Positions 18,010 to 26,800 of a stretch of 33,760 bases of DNA are shown in pieces. The stretch's first letter is position 1. Each line of letters opens with the position of its first letter. Origin of the DNA: an uncultured Prevotella sp. (lineage in GTDB: Bacteria > Bacteroidota > Bacteroidia > Bacteroidales > Bacteroidaceae); the NCBI GenBank assembly GCA_900543585.1, contig UQRP01000030.1, positions 1 to 33,760 on the forward strand, written 5' to 3'. The notes under the pieces are model-generated. The model made no database searches and was not told the DNA's origin. It worked only from the letters and a program-made list of their open reading frames with translations. The translations under genes and the position numbers were made by a program.

Positions 18010-18408
18010 TGGACCTGCGGGGAGTCGAACCCCGGTCCGAACAAGGAAGCCATACGCTTTCTACACGCTTATCCCAGCCTTCATTTTCGTACGTCAGCAA
18101 GACCTGGGCCACCAACTGACGTCTTATCTTCTAAAGCATTTCATCATGTGTGCGAAGCCGCACATGACTATTTCCGATTTGATCTGCACCGCTGAATCTC
18201 CGGATTCGGAACAACATCCTCGGAGCGATGTCTCGTCCTGCTACCTTGTAGCGGGATTAAGCCAGTAATCTACTGTACTTCGATTAGGCAGCGAGAGCGT
18301 AGTTGTTTTCGCCAATTAAATTTTTGTTCACTCAGATTAAGGAGCTAGCCAACGAGGCTCCGCGTGCTTACATACGATTTCATCTTGCCGTCAAATCCAT
18401 ACAAGCCC
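18010..18408 (-). ncRNA. ssrA: tmRNA (ssrA)
   Basis: This RNA rescues stalled ribosomes and tags the unfinished protein for degradation. The 3' end has a T-arm (GGGGTTCGACTCCCC) and an acceptor strand CAGGTCC that pairs in seven positions (with G-T pairs) with the 5' GGGCTTG at 18408-18402. The following GTATGGATTTGAC is typical for tmRNA 5' ends. The tag frame at 18313-18284 encodes GENNYALAA followed by TAA, the Bacteroidales-type tag. The length is about 399 nt, and CCA is not encoded. The promoter (18429-18460) and terminator (17969-17995) are both present. Confidence 0.96.
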
Positions 18409-18428
18409 CTATCGTATACATTGGATTG

Positions 18429-18460
18429 CAAAGTTAGTACTAATTCTATTAATCTCCAAA
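18429..18460 (-). promoter_or_regulatory. sigma-ABfr promoter of tmRNA
   Basis: The minus strand has TTTG (18460-18457), a 20-bp spacer and TAACTTTG (18436-18429), a full consensus match about 20 bp before the mature 5' end. Confidence 0.8.
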
Positions 18461-18484
18461 TTTTTACCTCATTTTTTTCAATAA

Positions 18485-18518
18485 AAAATGGCCAAGGACA
18501 TTATGCCCTGGCCATTTT
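18485..18518 (-). terminator. Terminator after the small ORF and BspA remnant
   Basis: Arms 18485-18497 and 18506-18518 form a 13-bp stem with one mismatch around an 8-nt loop. The minus strand continues into a T run, 18 bp past the small ORF stop. The flanking A and T runs could make it work in both directions. Confidence 0.8.
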
Positions 18519-18535
18519 ATTTGTCGAGACCTATA

Positions 18536-18739
18536 TTACTTATCAGATGACGTTGGTGTTGTAGAGGAAGACGGGAAAGAAGAGAAATCATCGAAGACGC
18601 TCCGCTTGGCACCAATATCATTGATAACCTCATCTCCTCTTTTTGCCCCGCTACTCTGCTCAGCCGATGTAGCAATCATAACTGCTTCATTACTAATATT
18701 CACCACCTTGATTTGTGGCTTCTGATATATCTTTCTCAT
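18536..18739 (-). CDS. Small protein of 67 residues, unknown function
   Basis: This short protein begins MRKIYQKPQIKVVNISNEAVMIATS and then turns into a polar Ser/Asp-rich tail. I know the start pattern (Met, basic, Tyr-x-x-Pro, a short beta-strand, then Glu-Ala-x-Met) from many unnamed small ORFs in Prevotella and Bacteroides genomes, but not from any studied protein. It has no signal peptide. It starts 6 bp after the stop of the BspA-like remnant and has a terminator directly behind it, so it was the last gene of that operon. It appears intact although its partner is broken. A role as a chaperone, leader or peptide precursor would be speculation. Confidence 0.55.
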   Translation of the reverse strand: MRKIYQKPQIKVVNISNEAVMIATSAEQSSGAKRGDEVINDIGAKRSVFDDFSSFPSSSTTPTSSDK

Positions 18740-18745
18740 AATGAT

Positions 18746-19553
18746 TTATTTCTTGATAATTTTCTTGTTGTTATGAATGAACACGCCATGCTGTGGGTTG
18801 CTAACCTCCACACCATTGAGGTCATACCATTTGCCATCATCACCATTCTTATGTACACTCACGGCATCAATGGTCGTCGTCGAACTGTTATCATCGAAGA
18901 CCAGACGGACCGCAGCTTTAGCATTAGAAGAGGTCGGCAACTTCATATAGGCACGGTGAACAGGGAAGTTAACAATATCAGGTGATGGTATTCAATTTAT
19001 TGTCGAGACCAAAAGCGCGCGCACCGATTTTTGTCACCTTTTGCGGAATGACGACATTGGTCAGGTTGGTGCAGTCATAAAAAGCATGGTCACCAATAGC
19101 TATGATGGAAAGATGAATGACCGTAGCCTCCTCATTGGCCAGTCCTGCGGGGAAGAGCTTTTACGTGGTCTTTGACTTATCACAGAGCATGCCATGTGTA
19201 GCAGAGAAATAAGGATTACTCTCGTCAACAGTGTATGAAGTTATACCCGCACACCATTTAAACGCCGTGGGATTAATAGCCCTCAGCGTAGCCGAGAGAT
19301 GCACGGTCTTCAACTGCGTACAATTACGGAATGCCTCTGCCCCGATGCTATCGATCTGGTTAGGAAGGGCAAGGGAGTCAAATCCACACTCTGCAAAGCA
19401 ACCATCGCCCAAAGTCTTGATTTGCGAGCCGGAGGCGAAAGTCAGCTTCTTCAGATTGCTGAGTGCACCTGCCGCCGTAGAGACGGTCTTATTGAGGTTT
19501 ACAGTAGAGATACTGTCGTTATAAGCGATACTATTATCAATAAAGAATGTGAA
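18746..19553 (-). pseudogene. BspA-like leucine-rich-repeat surface protein, decayed remnant
   Basis: The minus strand encodes pieces of an LRR_5 (BspA-type) secreted protein. Repeats such as IDSIGAEAFRNCTQLKTVHL and IAIGDHAFYDCTNLTNVVIP run from 19553 down to 18981, interrupted by an in-frame TAA at 19163-19161 and ended by TGA at 18980-18978. A shifted frame (about 18984-18746) carries the C-terminal part, ending GKWYDLNGVEV, HGVFIHNNKKIIKK, which resembles the last motifs of a T9SS sorting domain. The N-terminus with signal peptide is missing: the open frame stops at 19554 next to the tRNA-Val terminator. There are thus at least three lesions (5' truncation, nonsense, frameshift). Intact relatives are surface adhesins. 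Confidence 0.85.
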
Positions 19554-19556
19554 CTA

Positions 19557-19593
19557 AAAAAGCCAAGCAACTGATGAACAATTGCTTGGCTTT
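19557..19593 (-). terminator. Terminator of tRNA-Val
   Basis: Arms around AAGCCAAGCAA (19560-19570) and TTGCTTGGCTT (19582-19592) form a stem, with a T run following on the minus strand. It lies about 10 bp past the tRNA 3' end and abuts the truncated edge of the BspA remnant. Confidence 0.8.
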
Positions 19594-19602
19594 ATATGAA
19601 AG

Positions 19603-19676
19603 TGTCGACACTTGGATTCGAACCAAGGACCCCCACCATGTCAAGGTGATACTCTAACCAACTGAGCTATGCCGAC
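19603..19676 (-). tRNA. tRNA-Val(GAC)
   Basis: The minus strand folds into a standard tRNA: acceptor GTCGGCA/TGTCGAC, D-arm AGCTCAGTTGGTTAGAGT, anticodon loop TTGACAT (anticodon GAC), and canonical T-loop TTCGAAT. The discriminator is A and CCA is not encoded. The promoter is at 19720-19751. Confidence 0.96.
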
Positions 19677-19719
19677 AGAAAGTAAAGAACTCTAAGGATG
19701 TGTTCCTTGTAAGCGGGTG

Positions 19720-19751
19720 CAAAGGTAGGGAGTTTTTATCATGTCACCAAA
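19720..19751 (-). promoter_or_regulatory. sigma-ABfr promoter of tRNA-Val
   Basis: The minus strand has TTTG (19751-19748), a 20-bp spacer and TACCTTTG (19727-19720). The layout matches that of the tRNA-Met promoter. Confidence 0.75.
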
Positions 19752-19873
19752 TTTTAATAAAAACATTAAGTTTCATTAACAAAGTATTGGTACACTTTTT
19801 GCAAGAAGAAGCGTTGTAGATATAAGAAATATCGCAAAGAACAAGAAAACATCAATTAGAAAGGATTACTATC

Positions 19874-20746
19874 ATGAGACAACTTAAGATTTCACGTAGC
19901 ATCACCAACCGCCAGGGCGAGGCTTTAGACCGCTACCTCGGCGAGATTTCGAGAATTCCTATGGTGGGGCTCGACGAGGAAGAGAAGCTTGCCTACGAGA
20001 TACGCCAGGGCGGCCGACGTGGAGAACGTGCCAAAGACCGGCTCGTGGCCGCCAACCTGAGATTCGTGGTTTCTGTTGCCAAGCAATACCAGCATAAGGG
20101 TCTATCCCTCACCGACCTTATTGATGAGGGCAACATCGGCCTTGTCAAAGCCGCCGAGAAGTTTGATGAGACCCGCGGCTTCAAATTCATCAGCTATGCC
20201 GTCTGGTGGATTCGCCAGAGCATTCTCCAAGCCATCGCCGAGCAGAGCCGGATGGTGCGCCTGCCCCTCAATCAGGTCAGCGCCCTGTCACGCATCAATA
20301 ACGAAATACAGAAGTTTGAGCAGGAGAACCACCGCAAGCCTTCCGCCGAAGAGCTCTCGGACATCACAAATATTGAGACCGACAAGATTGAGAGCACGAT
20401 GAATGCCGACGTGCGCCATCTGAGCATAGATGCACCTTTTGCCGATGACGAGGATAGCAACTCTCTTGCCGACGTCTTACCCTCCAGCGATAAGACCCTC
20501 AACAACATGGTGGAGAAAGAGTCTATGGACTCCGACCTGAAACAGATCTTCGCCAAGGTTCTCAAGCCCCGTGAGGAGACTATCCTACGTAAAAGTTTCG
20601 GTATAGGATGCCAGGAAGAGGGTCCCGAAGAGATAGGTGCTCAGATGGGGCTCACACGCGAGCGCGTCAGACAGATTAAGGAGAAAAGTATAGAAAAGAT
20701 TCGGGAGAGCGGCTACAAGCACGTTCTCGCCAAATATTTAGGTTAA
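19874..20746 (+). CDS. rpoD: Primary RNA polymerase sigma factor (sigma-70/sigma-ABfr)
   Basis: This is the housekeeping sigma factor that directs RNA polymerase to the TTTG/TAnnTTTG promoters seen throughout the window. The 290-residue protein has region 1.2 (DRYLGEISRIP), region 2 (NLRFVVSVAKQY, then DLIDEGNIGLVKAAEKFD and FKFISYAVWWIRQSI), region 3 and region 4 (GLTRERVRQIKEKSIEKIR). It lacks the long acidic region 1.1 and the large non-conserved insert of proteobacterial RpoD, as is normal in Bacteroidetes. A monocistronic layout is suggested by the terminator directly behind it. The promoter is not clear: a TTTTTG tract at about 19795 is only a partial match. Confidence 0.96.
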   Translation: MRQLKISRSITNRQGEALDRYLGEISRIPMVGLDEEEKLAYEIRQGGRRGERAKDRLVAANLRFVVSVAKQYQHKGLSLTDLIDEGNIGLVKAAEKFDETRGFKFISYAVWWIRQSILQAIAEQSRMVRLPLNQVSALSRINNEIQKFEQENHRKPSAEELSDITNIETDKIESTMNADVRHLSIDAPFADDEDSNSLADVLPSSDKTLNNMVEKESMDSDLKQIFAKVLKPREETILRKSFGIGCQEEGPEEIGAQMGLTRERVRQIKEKSIEKIRESGYKHVLAKYLG

Positions 20747-20748
20747 GG

Positions 20749-20783
20749 AAAAAGCAGGATCTATCCGGGTCCTGCTTTTTTTT
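20749..20783 (+). terminator. Terminator of rpoD
   Basis: A stem of AAAAAGCAGGA with TCCTGCTTTTT is followed by further T residues, a few bases after the rpoD stop. The A-rich left arm means it could also serve the convergent transporter gene. Confidence 0.85.
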
Positions 20784-20801
20784 ATCTCAAGCATTCATGC
20801 C

Positions 20802-21695
20802 TCACTTTTTTGGCTCCATGTGTATGCTGATGAACGTATCGTTACCAAACCGCTTGCGCAGCCGGCGCTCCGCCTCCGTAGCGTGAGCGTGGGCCACAGT
20901 CAGCGACAGGTCACCCGGCATACGCACATGCATCTCAATGGCGATGTGCGTACCTACCCGGCGCGTGCGCAGCTCATGAATATCGGAGAGCTCATGGTCT
21001 TCCATGACAATCTTCTCAATTTCGTTTTCTACAGAAGTCGGGAGACTCTTCTCTAACAACTCGCCGAGGGCGTTACTCACGAGCTTCCAGGCTGTACCAA
21101 TGATGAGCACACTCACGATGACAGCCGCTATCGGGTCAAGAACAGCCCATGAGGAACCAAAAAGAATAGCGCCCCCGATACCTATCGATGTGCCCACCGA
21201 CGAGAGCGCATCGCTGCGATGGTGCCATGCGTTGGCCATCACCGACTCACTCTTTATCTCACGCCCCGTGCGCATCGTGAACTGATAACACCACTCCTTC
21301 AGCGCAATGCTCAGCAAGGCTGCTATCAAAGCTATCCATCCAGGCTGAGCAAGCTGATGGCCTTGCAGCGCCTGCCATATCTTGCAGACACCGCCATAGC
21401 AGATGCCCAAGCCCACGACAAAAAGGGCCATGCCTATGAGTGCTGTGGCGAGCGTTTCATATTTGCCGTGACCATAGTCGTGATCCTCGTCTTGTGGACG
21501 GGCACTGAGACGCATAAAGATTATCACGACGGCATCGGTCAGCAGGTCGCTCAGCGAATGGATGCCATCGGCTATCATGGCGGCCGAGTGCCCAATAAAG
21601 CCAGCCAACAGTTTAAAGATAACCAACGCGATATTGATGATGGCACCATATACCGTCACCCGTGTGGCCTTTTTCTCCCTTCCTGAATTTTCCAT
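20802..21695 (-). CDS. Cation diffusion facilitator (CDF) metal transporter
   Basis: This is an inner-membrane efflux transporter that exchanges divalent metals such as zinc or iron for protons. Six membrane helices are visible. Helix II carries the metal-site pattern in HSAAMIADGIHSLSDLLTD, and helix V the matching pair in ANAWHHRSDALSS. A cytosolic C-terminal domain (about 210-297) has the usual ferredoxin-like dimer fold, with HIAIEMHVRMPGDLSL. The loop HDYGHGKYE is conserved in the family. The open frame runs to 21737, but that start lies upstream of a consensus promoter, so I start at ATG 21695 (MENSGREKK), giving 297 residues. The metal is not predictable with certainty. Confidence 0.92.
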   Translation of the reverse strand: MENSGREKKATRVTVYGAIINIALVIFKLLAGFIGHSAAMIADGIHSLSDLLTDAVVIIFMRLSARPQDEDHDYGHGKYETLATALIGMALFVVGLGICYGGVCKIWQALQGHQLAQPGWIALIAALLSIALKEWCYQFTMRTGREIKSESVMANAWHHRSDALSSVGTSIGIGGAILFGSSWAVLDPIAAVIVSVLIIGTAWKLVSNALGELLEKSLPTSVENEIEKIVMEDHELSDIHELRTRRVGTHIAIEMHVRMPGDLSLTVAHAHATEAERRLRKRFGNDTFISIHMEPKK

Positions 21696-21717
21696 AACAT
21701 CACTTGTTTGAACGATG

Positions 21718-21749
21718 CAAAAATATGCTTTTAGCACTACATAGCCAAA
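21718..21749 (-). promoter_or_regulatory. sigma-ABfr promoter of the CDF gene
   Basis: The minus strand has TTTG (21749-21746), a 20-bp spacer and TATTTTTG (21725-21718). A transcript start near 21711 rules out the upstream ATG at 21737 and fixes ATG 21695. Confidence 0.7.
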
Positions 21750-21793
21750 TTAGTAACACTATTTAACCTGATCCCGAACAGCATCGATATCCA

Positions 21794-23455
21794 TCACCCT
21801 GCGCCAAGCGGATGACTGTTTGCCGTCTTAAAACCTATCATCTTCACCTTATTTTCGAAATCGTCTTTGTTGCCGAGCGCTCCCTTCTTCACGCGTGCAC
21901 GATAGTTGTAGATGGTGTTCACACTATAATGCAAGAACTCGGCTATCTTTGAGCTGTCGTTGATACCCAACCTTATCAGTGCAAAGATACGTATCGACGT
22001 ACTCAGCTGTCCGTCCTTTTCTGCACTGAGTTGGGCTTCCGGTCGAAGGAGTCGGTTGAGGTCGTCGACGAAGTGTGGGAAGAGGTGGATAAAGGCCGAG
22101 TCAAAGATCTTGTACAATTCCACAGCGTCCTCGTCGTTGTCACCCTTACCATGTATCAGCCGCTCGAGCTCCGCATACTGCCTGCTCTTCAAGTATCTCG
22201 CCGATCGCTTCTTAAACAGGTCCATGCGGTTAACATAGAGACTGCACATCTCTAAGAACCTTCCTATATACTCCTCTTTCACCCTGTTGCTGTCCGCCAA
22301 CTGCTCTATGCTCTCCGCCAGCCGTTCATTACTGTCCTTCAGTCGGGCATTGCTCTCATAGAGCAGGTTTCGCGTCTGCTTCACATGGTTGCGCTGCCTG
22401 ATAGCAATGAAAAGCAGGACGAGGGCAATGATAAAGAAGATGCTCAGAGCCAGGATGGACAGAAGGAGCCGTGCATGGCTCTGCTCACTTGCCGCCTTGT
22501 ATTTATCAGCGAGATACGCCATCAGCGGTGCCACCTGCCATTTGCGCTGGCGGGCCCCAAAGGTGTTGGCACACTGACTGGCAAAACTGATATAGCGGTA
22601 GGCCCGCTCCACATCTCCCCTCAGCATCAGTTGGTTAGCCAACTCCCAGATTGACCCTTGGTCGGCGACGCCATGCTCAATGTCACTGATGACAGACTTT
22701 GTCACCCAATACATCATCGTCGTCGTGTCGCCCACAGCCATATATGCTAAGTATCGGTAGAGCGTCACCATAGCATAGTCGTGGGAGTCGACGGGCGTCA
22801 TCTTGAGCCATCGGGTGTTAAGCTTCAGTGCAGCAGCCCCCTGCTTAGCTGTCGTCAGCTGGTTCTGACGCGTCATCAGATAGGTGGGGGAATCTTTTGG
22901 CAACAGTTTCATCATGGCATTCTCGTAGTATCCTGTCAAAGAGTCATACTTCTCCTTCAAGTCAGGCATCGTCGTATAGTAGGCCAGTTCACCATAGAGG
23001 GCACGCGCCGCCACATCATAGAGCATCAGCGGTTCTCCGGTCAACCTACTTGGATTCATCTGAGCCAGATATTCACGCGCCTCATCATAGAAGCCTGCAC
23101 CGACCAAGAGCTTTGCCAGACGGGCACGGCAGCAGTCGGCATCGGCCTTCCGGCCCAAACGCTCTGCAAGGGTGATACACCGCGAGAGATAGAGGCAGGC
23201 ATCATGATGGATATAGGGATAATACAGTTCATAGAGCCGATAGCAAAGGGTATATTGCTTTTGCGCATCCTTTGTAGCGGCAAGTTGCTTCTTCACCTTA
23301 TCAATCTGTTGCTGTCGTTTGGCAATATATTGCGGAGCCTTGGCAAGGACCTGGTCCAGTTTCGTGTACACAGCCTCCAAACTGTCAGCATTCATCGCCG
23401 GGGCTGGTATGGATAGGAATACAAAGACGAGTAATATATATATGTGTCTCATCAT
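21794..23455 (-). CDS. SusR-like membrane-spanning transcriptional regulator (DUF6377-type)
   Basis: This protein of 553 residues has a signal peptide or first membrane anchor (1-22), a helical TPR-like periplasmic part (about 25-315), one membrane helix (ILALSIFFIIALVLLFIAI, near 330), a coiled coil (NARLKDSNERLAESIEQLADSN) and a cytosolic C-terminal region ending in a helix-turn-helix (INDSSKIAEFLHYSVNTIYNYRARVKKGAL). This is the plan of SusR-type regulators of polysaccharide loci, which sense an oligosaccharide in the periplasm and bind DNA from the membrane. It is transcribed divergently from susC across a 356-bp gap and so is the likely activator of that operon. The promoter at 23477-23506 gives a leader of about 15 nt. 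The ATG could be 23455 or 23452. Confidence 0.85.
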   Translation of the reverse strand: MMRHIYILLVFVFLSIPAPAMNADSLEAVYTKLDQVLAKAPQYIAKRQQQIDKVKKQLAATKDAQKQYTLCYRLYELYYPYIHHDACLYLSRCITLAERLGRKADADCCRARLAKLLVGAGFYDEAREYLAQMNPSRLTGEPLMLYDVAARALYGELAYYTTMPDLKEKYDSLTGYYENAMMKLLPKDSPTYLMTRQNQLTTAKQGAAALKLNTRWLKMTPVDSHDYAMVTLYRYLAYMAVGDTTTMMYWVTKSVISDIEHGVADQGSIWELANQLMLRGDVERAYRYISFASQCANTFGARQRKWQVAPLMAYLADKYKAASEQSHARLLLSILALSIFFIIALVLLFIAIRQRNHVKQTRNLLYESNARLKDSNERLAESIEQLADSNRVKEEYIGRFLEMCSLYVNRMDLFKKRSARYLKSRQYAELERLIHGKGDNDEDAVELYKIFDSAFIHLFPHFVDDLNRLLRPEAQLSAEKDGQLSTSIRIFALIRLGINDSSKIAEFLHYSVNTIYNYRARVKKGALGNKDDFENKVKMIGFKTANSHPLGAG

Positions 23456-23476
23456 ACAGAATTTAGGTTCTCAATG

Positions 23477-23506
23477 CAAAGATAATAAAACAAAATAAAA
23501 TGCAAA
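23477..23506 (-). promoter_or_regulatory. Promoter of the SusR-like regulator gene
   Basis: The minus strand has TTTG (23506-23503), an 18-bp spacer and TATCTTTG (23484-23477), about 20 bp before the ATG. Confidence 0.65.
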
Positions 23507-23539
23507 CATTAGAGAGAAAAAAAATGAGAAAAGAGAAAG

Positions 23540-23709
23540 AGATTGCGGGGGAAAAAGGCCGTAAGCAATCTAAGAAGCTACGTAACCGTCTTATTATGTC
23601 CACTCTTTAAACATTTCTTAATTTCCGTAACTTATTTTCCAACAGCAAGATACATTTTACAGTCCACCTACATCATCCACTTTTTTCACTTACACTGTTT
23701 TGAGATTGC
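23540..23709. promoter_or_regulatory. Candidate regulator binding sites (AGATTGC)
   Basis: The heptamer AGATTGC occurs at 23540-23546 and 23703-23709 and, inverted as GCAATCT, at 23565-23571. The two direct copies share the longer GAGATTGCGG (23539-23548 and 23702-23711). The last copy sits exactly between the -33 and -7 boxes of the susC promoter. A role as operator of the divergent SusR-like regulator is an inference. Confidence 0.4.
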
Positions 23710-23728
23710 GGAAAGTCACCTAACTTTG
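23699..23728 (+). promoter_or_regulatory. Promoter of the susC operon
   Basis: TTTG (23699-23702), an 18-bp spacer and TAACTTTG (23721-23728) lie 83 bp before the susC ATG. The leader contains a small GAGG/CCTC hairpin (about 23743-23757). Confidence 0.65.
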
Positions 23729-23811
23729 CGTTGCGAAAACTTGAGGGGCATAGCCTCTCGGGGAGGAAGAACTAATAACATTAAATATAAAACCATCAAA
23801 ACCAAAGGAAC

Positions 23812-26800
23812 ATGAAAAAACACAGAATCATGTTGATGACGGCAGCGCTGTTGGCTTCCCAGGCTATGTGGGCACAACAGAAGAATCTGTCCGGTACAGT
23901 GGTAGACAGTCAAGGTGAGCCTATCATCGGCGCCACTGTCAAGGTACCCGGCTCGGCCACAGGAGCCATCACCGACCTCGATGGTCATTTCTCCATCACC
24001 GTCAATCCCGGCACCAAGTTAGAGGTGTCATATGTAGGTATGCAGACCGTAAGTCTGACCGCGGGTGACAACATGCATGTCATCCTCTAAGACGATTCCA
24101 AGACCCTCAACGACGTCGTCGTCATCGGTTATGGTGTACAGAAGAAGAGTGTCGTGACCGCTTCTATTGCCAAGGTCGATGCCGAGGACCTGCAAGGCAA
24201 GACCCAGCTGCGCGCCGAGGATGCCCTGAAGGGTCTCGCCGCCGGTGTCAATGTCACCAGCGCCTCCGGACAGCCGGGTTCCAAGTCCATGATACGTGTG
24301 CGTGGTATCGGTACCATCAACAACTCCGACCCGCTCTACATCATTGATGGCATGGCCACCGACCAGAACGGCATGGAGCTCGTCAACCCCGAGGACATCG
24401 AGAGCATCGAAGTCCTCAAGGATGCCGCCTCCGGTGCCATCTACGGTTCACGTGCTGCCAACGGCGTCATCCTCGTCACCACAAAGAAAGGTGTCAAGGG
24501 CAATGCCAAGATTAACTACAACTTCTCCTATGGCTGGCAGAATGCCTGGCGCAAGCGCGACGTCACCGGTGCCACCGACTACGCCATCCTTCAGAATGAG
24601 AAATATGTCAATGGTGGTCAGGCACCCCTCTATGCCGATCCGTATAACCTTACCGACGTCAACGGCAATGCTGTCACTGGCTTCGGAACCAACTGGCAAA
24701 AGGAGCTCTTCAACGACAATGCGCCTATCGTGCAGCACGACCTCTCTATCAGCGGTGCCAGCGACAAGGTCAACTACTACCTCTCCATGGGATACATGAA
24801 GCAGGAAGGTATCGTCGGTGGTAACTACGGCCAGTCCAACTACGACCGTCTGACCCTCCGCTCCAATACCAACTACACCCTCTTCGACGCCTCCAAGGAC
24901 CGTAAGTATCTCAACAAGCTCGACCTCGGTGTCAACGTCGGTTACATGCGTGTTCACAACACTGGTATTGACGCTAACTCCACTTGGGGCTCACCCCTCG
25001 GCTCAGCCCTCTACCTCTCCCCTATCCTCCCTGTCACCATCACCAAACCAGATGTGGCAACAGCCATGGAGAAGCAGTATAGCGCTTACGAACTCTACAA
25101 AGACGGCAACGGCAATCCTTATACCATTCCCGGATACTTCGGTTCCTACAACGAGCAGAACAACCCCATCGCCATGATGCAGGGCCATGCCACCCGTAAC
25201 TGGTCGCATAAGATCATGCCGAAGTTCTCACTCGACCTTCAGCTCTTCGACAACCTGAAGTACCACTTCTCCTACAGTGCCGAGCTCTCCTTCTGGGGCT
25301 ACGATGGTGCTACGACGCAGAAGTTCTACCTCTCGGGCAACAACAACGCCGACCACACCTCTGCCACCTCTTACAAAGGGGACAATAACACCTGGCAGGT
25401 TGACAACACGCTGTCCTATGACAAGACTATCGGCAAGCACTCCTTCGGCATTGTCTTCGGACAGTCGGCCAGCAAATACAAAGGCAGTGAGCTCGGTGGC
25501 GGTGCTTGGGATCTTATCAATGCCAACAAACCATCCATCAGCTACACCAATGGTAATGGTCAGGTTGTCTACAGTACTGATAAAGATGGCAAAATCACGG
25601 GTGCCACAGCCCACTTCAACGTCTGGGGCGCTCCTTACACTGAGCACCGTCTGTCGTCGCTCTTCGCCCGTATGAGCTATAACTACGACGAGCGCTATAT
25701 GGCACAGTTCACCGTGCGCCGCGACGGTTCCAGCCGCTTCGGTTCCGATAACCTCTACGGCACCTTCCCATCCTTCTCACTCGGATGGAATATCATGAAT
25801 GAGAAATTCATGGAGCCCACACACAACTGGCTCAGCAACGCCAAGCTGCGCTTCAGCTGGGGTAAGAACGGTAACGAGAACATCGGCGACTTCGCCTACA
25901 CCACGCTGACCTCTATGGGCTATGACTATTACTTCGGTACCAACAGCGTGAAGACTCACGGCTCCAAGGCCAACCGCCTCCCCAACCCCAACCTGAAATG
26001 GGAGGAGAGCGAGCAGACGGACATCGGTCTCGACCTCGGCTTCTTCAACAGCGCACTGACCTTCACCGTCGACTACTTCGTCAAGAAGACCAACGGTATG
26101 ATTATCGCCATGCCTATCCCGAGCTATGTCGGTGAGAACTCACCCTTAGCCAACGTCGGCGATATGAAGAACTCCGGTTGGGAGTTTGAGCTTGGCTATA
26201 AAGGTCATATCGGAGACTTCCGCTATAGTGTCCGCGGCAACGCCTCCTACCTCCACAACGAGCTCACCAACCTTGGTAACGCTACCGGTTTCCTCGACTG
26301 GGGCATCTCACAGTTCTCGGATGGTGGCACACGTGCACAGAACGGACAGCCCTTCCCGTTCTTCTACGGCTACAAGACGGCCGGCGTCTTCCAGACTGTT
26401 GACGAGGTCAATGCCTACAAGAATGCCGACGGCACCCTCATCCAGCCTAACGCTGTACCCGGTGATCTGCGTTTCGTAGATGTCAATGGTGACGGCAAGA
26501 TTACCTCCGACGACCGTACCAACATCGGTAACGGCACACCGAAATGGACCTTTGGTCTGAACCTCAACGCCGAGTACAAGGGCTTCGACCTCAACGTCTT
26601 CTTCCAGGGTGTCAGCGGTGTCGACGTCTTCGATGCCACCTACCGTCAGGATATCGCCTCCGGTAACTATCCCACCTGGATGCTGAGCCGCTGGACGGGT
26701 CCCGGCACCTCCAACCGCGTGCCACGTCTGGCCCTTGGTGACACCAAGAACTGGGTCGTCAGCGACCTCTATGTCCGCGATGGCAGCTATCTGCGCCTGA

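Noticed and set aside
17951..18268. Open frames on the plus strand across the tmRNA
   Set aside because: They are antisense to a complete tmRNA and carry no family signal.
19780..19805. rpoD promoter at the TTTTTGCA tract
   Set aside because: Only a partial match to TAnnTTTG and no -33 box at a suitable distance; not listed as a feature.
21219..21686. Plus-strand frame opposite the CDF transporter
   Set aside because: It is His-rich because it mirrors the transporter's codons; no domain or promoter.
19161..24090. Stop-codon reassignment of TAA, because both susC and the BspA remnant have in-frame TAA
   Set aside because: TAA ends several intact genes here (S9 peptidase, porE-like, rpoD, susD), and the BspA remnant also carries a frameshift.
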